Positions 59,640 to 64,000 of a stretch of 64,000 nucleotides of DNA are shown one piece after another. Origin of the DNA: Collybia mongolica (lineage: Eukaryota > Basidiomycota > Agaricomycetes > Agaricales > Clitocybaceae). The stretch spans positions 6,882,001 through 6,946,000 of the forward strand of contig JAAXNY010000001.1 in NCBI GenBank assembly GCA_013420905.1, given 5' to 3'. Position numbers and translations under genes: made by a program. The notes beneath the pieces were generated by a model, which made no database searches, was not told where the DNA came from, and was given only the letters and a program-made list of their open reading frames with translations. The first letter of the stretch is position 1, and each line of letters begins with the position of its first letter.

Positions 59640-62339
59640 ATGTCTATTCCATTCGGAAAGTCCAACGCCGACGTACCGAAGCAGGAACCTGAAGGATCGT
59701 ATTCGGGTGGCGGCTATCTCTCATCTCTGCACATTCCGGAAGCAACAGCGGCGTACTTCTCGGGAAGCGTTCCGACCACAGTTGAGGCACAGATTCCACT
59801 TCCCCAATCCCCGCGATCACCCAGTCCTCCGCTACCGCAAACTGGCCCTGCAGCCGCGAACAGTGCCACCGCTCCACAACCAGCCACGTTCAATGTGTTC
59901 CGACGACCCGCACTTGCACAACAAGCGGCTCCACGCGTTCAGGTCCCCGCAGTAACTCAGCACGTGGCAGGATACCCAGCCTATATGCCCACGCGAACTA
60001 GCTCCACCGCTCCGCAGTTTGATGGGCAGGCACACTCTCTCAAACGGTTCTTTCAGGACTTCGAGCATCTTGCGCAACTCGTCGGACTGAGCAACCAACA
60101 GAAGAAGGAAGACATTCTCCGCTACATCGACGTTCCGACCGCACTGCTCTGGCAGAAGGAACCAGAGTACGCGGACACTTCCAAAACCTTTGACGATTTT
60201 AAAACCGCGATTGCCGAACTCTATCCAGGATCTTCAATCGAGGATGCCTACCGTTTCACAGACCTCGACGAGCTCATTGCCAACACTCAAGCTCAGGGGA
60301 TCCGATCTACAGGAAGTTATGGCGCGTATTATCGCACATTCAAGGGAATTGTCGATCAACTCGCCAGCAAAGACCGCATTGGGAAGCGGGAGATTCAAGA
60401 CAAGTTCCTCAGGGGTTTACCTTCGGACATTGCGGCAAAAACAATATTCCGTTTACAGATTCGTTTCCCCAACCAGCACGTCGACGAGGCTTTTCCCCTG
60501 GCCGAATTATATAGAGCCGGACTTGGCGCAGTTGATGGAACTTCGGCGATCGATGCAGGAAATCCCTTCTCTCTTGCGGCGGCATTTATGCCCGCAAATC
60601 CGTTCAACGCTTCGGGCGCTGCGGGTCAGCAATTCCAACAACCCAACCCTGCGCCTCAACCAGTTCAGGTCCCATTCAACAACCCTTATCTTGCGCACAT
60701 CGTTCCTCCCGCAAACGCTAGACCACCCGCTGCAATCTATCAACAGCCAGCTGCTCAAACGTATCAAGCACCCCCTGCTCAGGTCGCACAAGCACCTGCT
60801 CCAGCCCCAGCCCCCACGTCAGCTGCGCCCGAAGCCTATCAGCTGTTACCTCGTGCGCCAGGCATCGTCGCGTCTGACTTGAATACGTTCGCAACCACCA
60901 TTGCCACCACCATGAGAAACGAGTTCGTGACATCTATCCGAAACGAACTCTTGCCGTTCCTTCAACAACAACAGCAACAACAACGAGGTGGCAATTACAA
61001 CTACAATGCGCAACAAGGCCGATTCACCTGCAACTTCTGTGGACAAGACGGACACGGCATTTGCAACTGCAACACGGTTCAGCGCTACATCAATGAGAAC
61101 CGACTACGTCGCGAAAACAATCGAATCGTTATGAACGATGGATCGCCCCTTCCGCGCAGCAACCCTGGAGAAACTCTACTTCAGTGCGTCAATCGCTTTT
61201 TCCAGGAAAACAACCCCGTTCCCCAACGCACTGCTGCGATGTTGGAGATCGTGTCTCCCGAAGTAGACTCGACTACAGTTGCGCAGGTCAACATGAACGA
61301 ATTAGTAGATGATGATGAAGCTCTGAGGGAAGATCAGGCGGAAATCGCAGCAGCTGAGGCCTACGTTTTGGAACTCAAGCGCAAGTCGCGAGTCAAGTTC
61401 AATGGCGTTCAGATCCCTCAGAACAAGGCAAAAGCACGCGATTCACCCGCAGTTGCATCCGATGCGACACAATCCAGTAATTCCAGCTCATCCACCACTC
61501 AACCATCCCCCATATTGTCGACACAACCTACCAAAGCTGTTTATCCACCTGGTGTTCAAGTAACTAAAGATGATCCGCAACCAAAGGAAGAAGTCAATTA
61601 TCGCTACGCGGCTCCGATCGAAGACAGGGCAGCCAGGACCAAGCTCTACGATCGCATCCTGGATGCTCAAGTCACAGTTACTGCGCGCGAGATACTTGCA
61701 TCGTCCCCCGAAGTTCGGAAGCAAATGAAAGAGGCAACTACCACGCGAAAGGTTCCTCCTTACATTAAGACTGCCCCAGCCTACGTTACTACCGACACCC
61801 GCCAAGTCTTTCAGCAATCACTCGCTGCGCACCAGGTTAACGAACTCCTTGTCGTCGCGAAGGAATCCTGCGCACTTCGCGCCATCAGTCCTCTCGTCGA
61901 GGGACTCCATGAGATTGAAGCTATCTTAGATCCGGGATCAGAGGTCGTCGCCATGTCAGAAGCTGTCTGGTTGACACTCAATCGCGCGCTCAACACCGAC
62001 GTCCGCATCTCCTTACAAGCCGCGAACTGCACCAAGGATCTCTCCAAGGGTCTGGTTGAGAACTTAGAACTCGAGATCGGCGGAATCAAGTTCTACTTGC
62101 AAGCGCACGTCATTCGCGAACCAGCCTACGACATTCTTTTAGGTCGCCCCTTCGATGTACTCACTGCCTCGCAGGTCAAGAATTCGACTAATGGCGATCA
62201 AGTCATCACCCTTTATGATCCCAACTCGGAGAAAGCCACCACTGTCCCAACTTTCAAACGAGGCAAGCCGCGATTCAAGATTCCTCCTCCTGCTCCAGAA
62301 CAACACGAATTACCAATGGCAGCGATCGGAAATTTTTGA
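59640..62339 (+). CDS. gag: retrotransposon Gag with C-terminal aspartic protease
   Basis: 899 codons without intron. Residues 120-300 form the capsid-like Gag domain (PQFDGQAHSLKRFFQDFEHL, then FDDFKTAIAELYPG and IQDKFLRGLPSDIAAK). A Pro/Ala/Gln-rich part follows. Near residue 460 stands one zinc knuckle CNFCGQDGHGICNC (C-x2-C-x4-H-x4-C) that binds RNA. Around residue 750-850 is a retropepsin: EAILDPGSEVVAMSE (active-site D in an LDPGS box instead of DTG/DSG) and AYDILLGRPFDVL (the ILLGRPF flap-side motif). Gag stops at TGA 62337-62339 and pol continues in the -1 frame. Several smaller frames in this interval are shadows. Confidence 0.92.
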   Translation: MSIPFGKSNADVPKQEPEGSYSGGGYLSSLHIPEATAAYFSGSVPTTVEAQIPLPQSPRSPSPPLPQTGPAAANSATAPQPATFNVFRRPALAQQAAPRVQVPAVTQHVAGYPAYMPTRTSSTAPQFDGQAHSLKRFFQDFEHLAQLVGLSNQQKKEDILRYIDVPTALLWQKEPEYADTSKTFDDFKTAIAELYPGSSIEDAYRFTDLDELIANTQAQGIRSTGSYGAYYRTFKGIVDQLASKDRIGKREIQDKFLRGLPSDIAAKTIFRLQIRFPNQHVDEAFPLAELYRAGLGAVDGTSAIDAGNPFSLAAAFMPANPFNASGAAGQQFQQPNPAPQPVQVPFNNPYLAHIVPPANARPPAAIYQQPAAQTYQAPPAQVAQAPAPAPAPTSAAPEAYQLLPRAPGIVASDLNTFATTIATTMRNEFVTSIRNELLPFLQQQQQQQRGGNYNYNAQQGRFTCNFCGQDGHGICNCNTVQRYINENRLRRENNRIVMNDGSPLPRSNPGETLLQCVNRFFQENNPVPQRTAAMLEIVSPEVDSTTVAQVNMNELVDDDEALREDQAEIAAAEAYVLELKRKSRVKFNGVQIPQNKAKARDSPAVASDATQSSNSSSSTTQPSPILSTQPTKAVYPPGVQVTKDDPQPKEEVNYRYAAPIEDRAARTKLYDRILDAQVTVTAREILASSPEVRKQMKEATTTRKVPPYIKTAPAYVTTDTRQVFQQSLAAHQVNELLVVAKESCALRAISPLVEGLHEIEAILDPGSEVVAMSEAVWLTLNRALNTDVRISLQAANCTKDLSKGLVENLELEIGGIKFYLQAHVIREPAYDILLGRPFDVLTASQVKNSTNGDQVITLYDPNSEKATTVPTFKRGKPRFKIPPPAPEQHELPMAAIGNF
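62330..62339 (+). promoter_or_regulatory. candidate -1 ribosomal frameshift site
   Basis: In the gag frame the last codons read gga aat ttt tga. A_AAT_TTT is a canonical X_XXY_YYZ slippery heptamer and is followed immediately by the stop; slipping back by one base enters the pol frame (62336 onward), which is open. No stimulatory pseudoknot was modelled. Confidence 0.6.
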
Positions 62340-64000
62340 ATATCGAGGATTTGAGTGACCCAGACACTCAAGGAGAGATCCCATTCGTAGTTTCCACGTA
62401 TAAGCTTTCTCACACCACTCAATTATCCTCCATTCCTTCTATTTACGATACCCATTCTATTCCAGGCTACGCTGTTTCAATCCGCTCCGCTACTCTTACA
62501 GATTCCACTCGTTCCACTTCTTACTCCGAAGTCGCAAACCCCGTGATCTATACCCAATTTGCTACGTCGTTAACCCCTACTCCTGACTCAACTACATATA
62601 CACTCCCCAGTAATAGTGCACCAAAATCCGATTTAGTTTCAAACTACTCCTCGTCCGATTCCTCTCAAGTTCCATCATCAGTTTCCGCGAAGCACGAGCG
62701 AACCGAGTTCGCTAAGTTCAAGTCAGTTTATCAGTCCATGCCTGCATCGAGTCAGGTATCTGTGCCTGCATCGCGCCAGGTAGTCTCCGAAGTTATCGTG
62801 CCTGCATTGAGTCAGGTAGTTGTGCCCGCATCGCGCCAGGTAGTCGTGCCTGCATTGAGTCAGGTAGTCGTGCCCGCATCGCGCCGGGTAGTCATGCCTG
62901 CATTATGCCAGGTAGAGTCTCAAGTATCAAAGTCTGTTGCAAACCAGACCTTTCCCGAACGCCTCGCACTAGCTGTCAAGAGGAAGTACAAGCCAGTTGC
63001 GAAGAAAGTCAAAGCAGTTCCCGCAACCTTACCAGAGGATTTCCGCATCGTCCGAAACATTCAAGGCGATCCACTTGCATCCACTCCCATCCTTTCCCCA
63101 ATCACATCCGACTTCACTCCAACGGGTCATTACAACAAAGATGGCTACAACATTATTGAGAAGAACCACCCTCCCGGATTTCTTACTTCGGAAGAGCGCC
63201 GATTCATGCACAACTTTATGATGATCAACAACGATGGGTTCGCATGGAACGAGTCGCAGAAGGTTCATTTCGCAAGGACTTCTTCCCTCCCATCCGAATG
63301 GCCATTACCGAACACGTACCTTGGGCGCTCAAAAACATCCCCATTCCACCAGGCATCTACAACGACGTTCTCGACATTGTGCGCAAAAAGATTGCAGCTG
63401 GTGTATACGAACAGTCGAACTCGTCTTACCGCTCAAAATGGTTTACCGTACTTCGCAAAGGTGGAGGCAAGTTACGAATCGTACACGACCTCCAACCACT
63501 CAACGCAGTTACAATTCGCGATTCGGGAATGCCGCCGTACACTGAACAGCTCGCTGAGTCGTGCGGAGCTCGTGCATGTTACGGACTTCTAGATTTATTC
63601 GTTGGATATGATGAACGCGCACTAGCAGTTGAGTCTCGCGATCTCACAACATTCCAAACCCCTCTAGGAACGTTCCGACTCACCTCAGTACCAATGGGAT
63701 GGGCTAACTCGGTCCCCATCTTCCACGGCGATGTAACGCATGTTCTACAAGACGAAATCCCAGACATCACAATCCCATTCATCGATGATGCGCCGATCAA
63801 AGGTCCACCCACGCGTTACGAACTTCCAGATGGATCGTACGAAACTCATCCAGATAACCCAGGCATTTGTCGATTCGTTTGGGAGCACTTCCAAAATCTC
63901 AATCGAGTCGTCCAGCGCATTCGCTATGTCCATTGTACCTGGTCAGGTCCCAAGGCCTTTCTTTGCGTTCCCGAAACCCTTATTGTCGGACACCGGTGTA
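62336..64000 (+). pseudogene. pol: retrotransposon Pol: linker and reverse transcriptase (frameshifted copy, 3' partial)
   Basis: The frame entered at 62336 runs through a Ser/Thr-rich linker, a 24-bp tandem repeat and a conserved block (GHYNKDGYNIIEKNHPPGFL; RRFMHNFMMINNDGFAWNES). At about 63260-63264 the reading frame must change by one base (most simply a missing G) to continue into the reverse transcriptase: FRKDFFPPIRMAITEHVPWA, SSYRSKWFTVLRKGGGKLRI, VHDLQPLNAVTIRDSG, YGLLDLFVGYDERALA (motif A), SVPMGWANSVPIFHGD (motif B), IPFIDDAPI (motif C, FIDD in place of YVDD). The RT part is then open to the window end. Role of the intact family: copying element RNA into DNA. This copy is probably inactive unless the shift is a sequencing error. 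Confidence 0.85.
62738..62917 (+). repeat. 24-bp tandem repeat inside pol
   Basis: Seven units starting at 62738, 62762, 62798, 62822, 62846, 62870 and 62894, of the form gtgcctgcatcgcgccaggt + agtc, with a 12-nt interruption after the second. They code for alternating VPASRQVV / VPALSQVV octapeptides. Units alternate between two variants (tcgcgcc and ttgagtc), which points to duplication of a 48-bp dimer. Confidence 0.9.

Larger units (their letters stand above)
58278..64000 (+). mobile_element. Ty3/gypsy LTR retrotransposon, 5' part (continues past window)
   Basis: A leader of about 1.3 kb without reading frames, repetitive in the phrase 'acttcgcg', comes before a gag-protease frame and a pol frame with reverse transcriptase, in the Metaviridae order. 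The 3' half (RNase H, integrase, 3' LTR) lies beyond the window. Borders are provisional because the second LTR cannot be compared. Confidence 0.85.

Noticed and set aside
62738..62917. CRISPR-like array
   Set aside because: Direct tandem units without spacers, inside a retrotransposon reading frame of a eukaryote.

Overview
The window is nuclear DNA of a filamentous basidiomycete, most likely an Agaricomycete. Genes lie on both strands and are cut by many introns of about 45-60 bases (GT...AG, a few GC...AG). The content includes a CBM1-GH10 xylanase, a peroxisomal alcohol oxidase, an Hsp70-like ATPase of the DAGGGT(L/V)DIS type, a TEA/ATTS factor and an expanded-type G-alpha. Most genes had to be assembled by hand from short exons. 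Exon joins were accepted only when phase, splice sites and family motifs agreed; for most genes the summed exon length is an exact multiple of three.

Layout. 1-3588: 5'-truncated Hsp70-like protein with a 620-residue disordered tail. 4011-5611: F-box protein. 6284-7676: eIF5. 7677-10104: no supported gene, a few coding-like stretches. 10105-11385: actin-capping protein beta. 11601-12376 (-): PPIL3-type cyclophilin. 12501-14573: G-alpha. 14574-19139: gene-poor. 19140-20296: bHLH factor. 20297-25729: gene-poor. 25730-27019: Tan1/THUMPD1. 27213-28875 (-): TEA/ATTS factor. 31037-31692 (-): Nudix diphosphoinositol-polyphosphate hydrolase. 32567-34601 (-): ZIP/KE4 zinc transporter. 34767-35737: HD-domain hydrolase. 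35910-37516 (-): clamp-loader subunit RFC3/Rfc5. 37765-40478 (-): alcohol oxidase. 41599-42798 (-): PEX11. 43764-45252: GH10 xylanase 1. 45681-47429: HEN1 small-RNA methyltransferase. 47590-47920 (-): V-ATPase subunit e. 48124-49978 (-): CBM1-GH10 xylanase 2. 50585-51588 (-): GH10 pseudogene. 52312-53774 (-): Pex26-like protein. 54006-56347 (-): flavin monooxygenase/BVMO.

From 57 kb on the DNA is transposon-derived: a 300-bp inverted-repeat element, a decayed LINE 3' end, and the 5' part of a Ty3/gypsy LTR retrotransposon (LTR-like leader, gag-protease, pol) running off the window edge.

Functional themes. Housekeeping genes (translation, DNA replication, actin, V-ATPase, tRNA modification) are mixed with lignocellulose and peroxisome genes. 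Three GH10 copies within 8 kb flank HEN1 and the V-ATPase gene. Alcohol oxidase sits next to PEX11, and a possible Pex26 lies 10 kb away. The most unusual signals are a HEN1 with a GW/WG-rich tail that resembles an Argonaute hook, micro-exons of 8-20 nt in several genes, a start codon isolated in its own exon, four inferred GC-AG introns, and a slippery heptamer directly before the gag stop codon.
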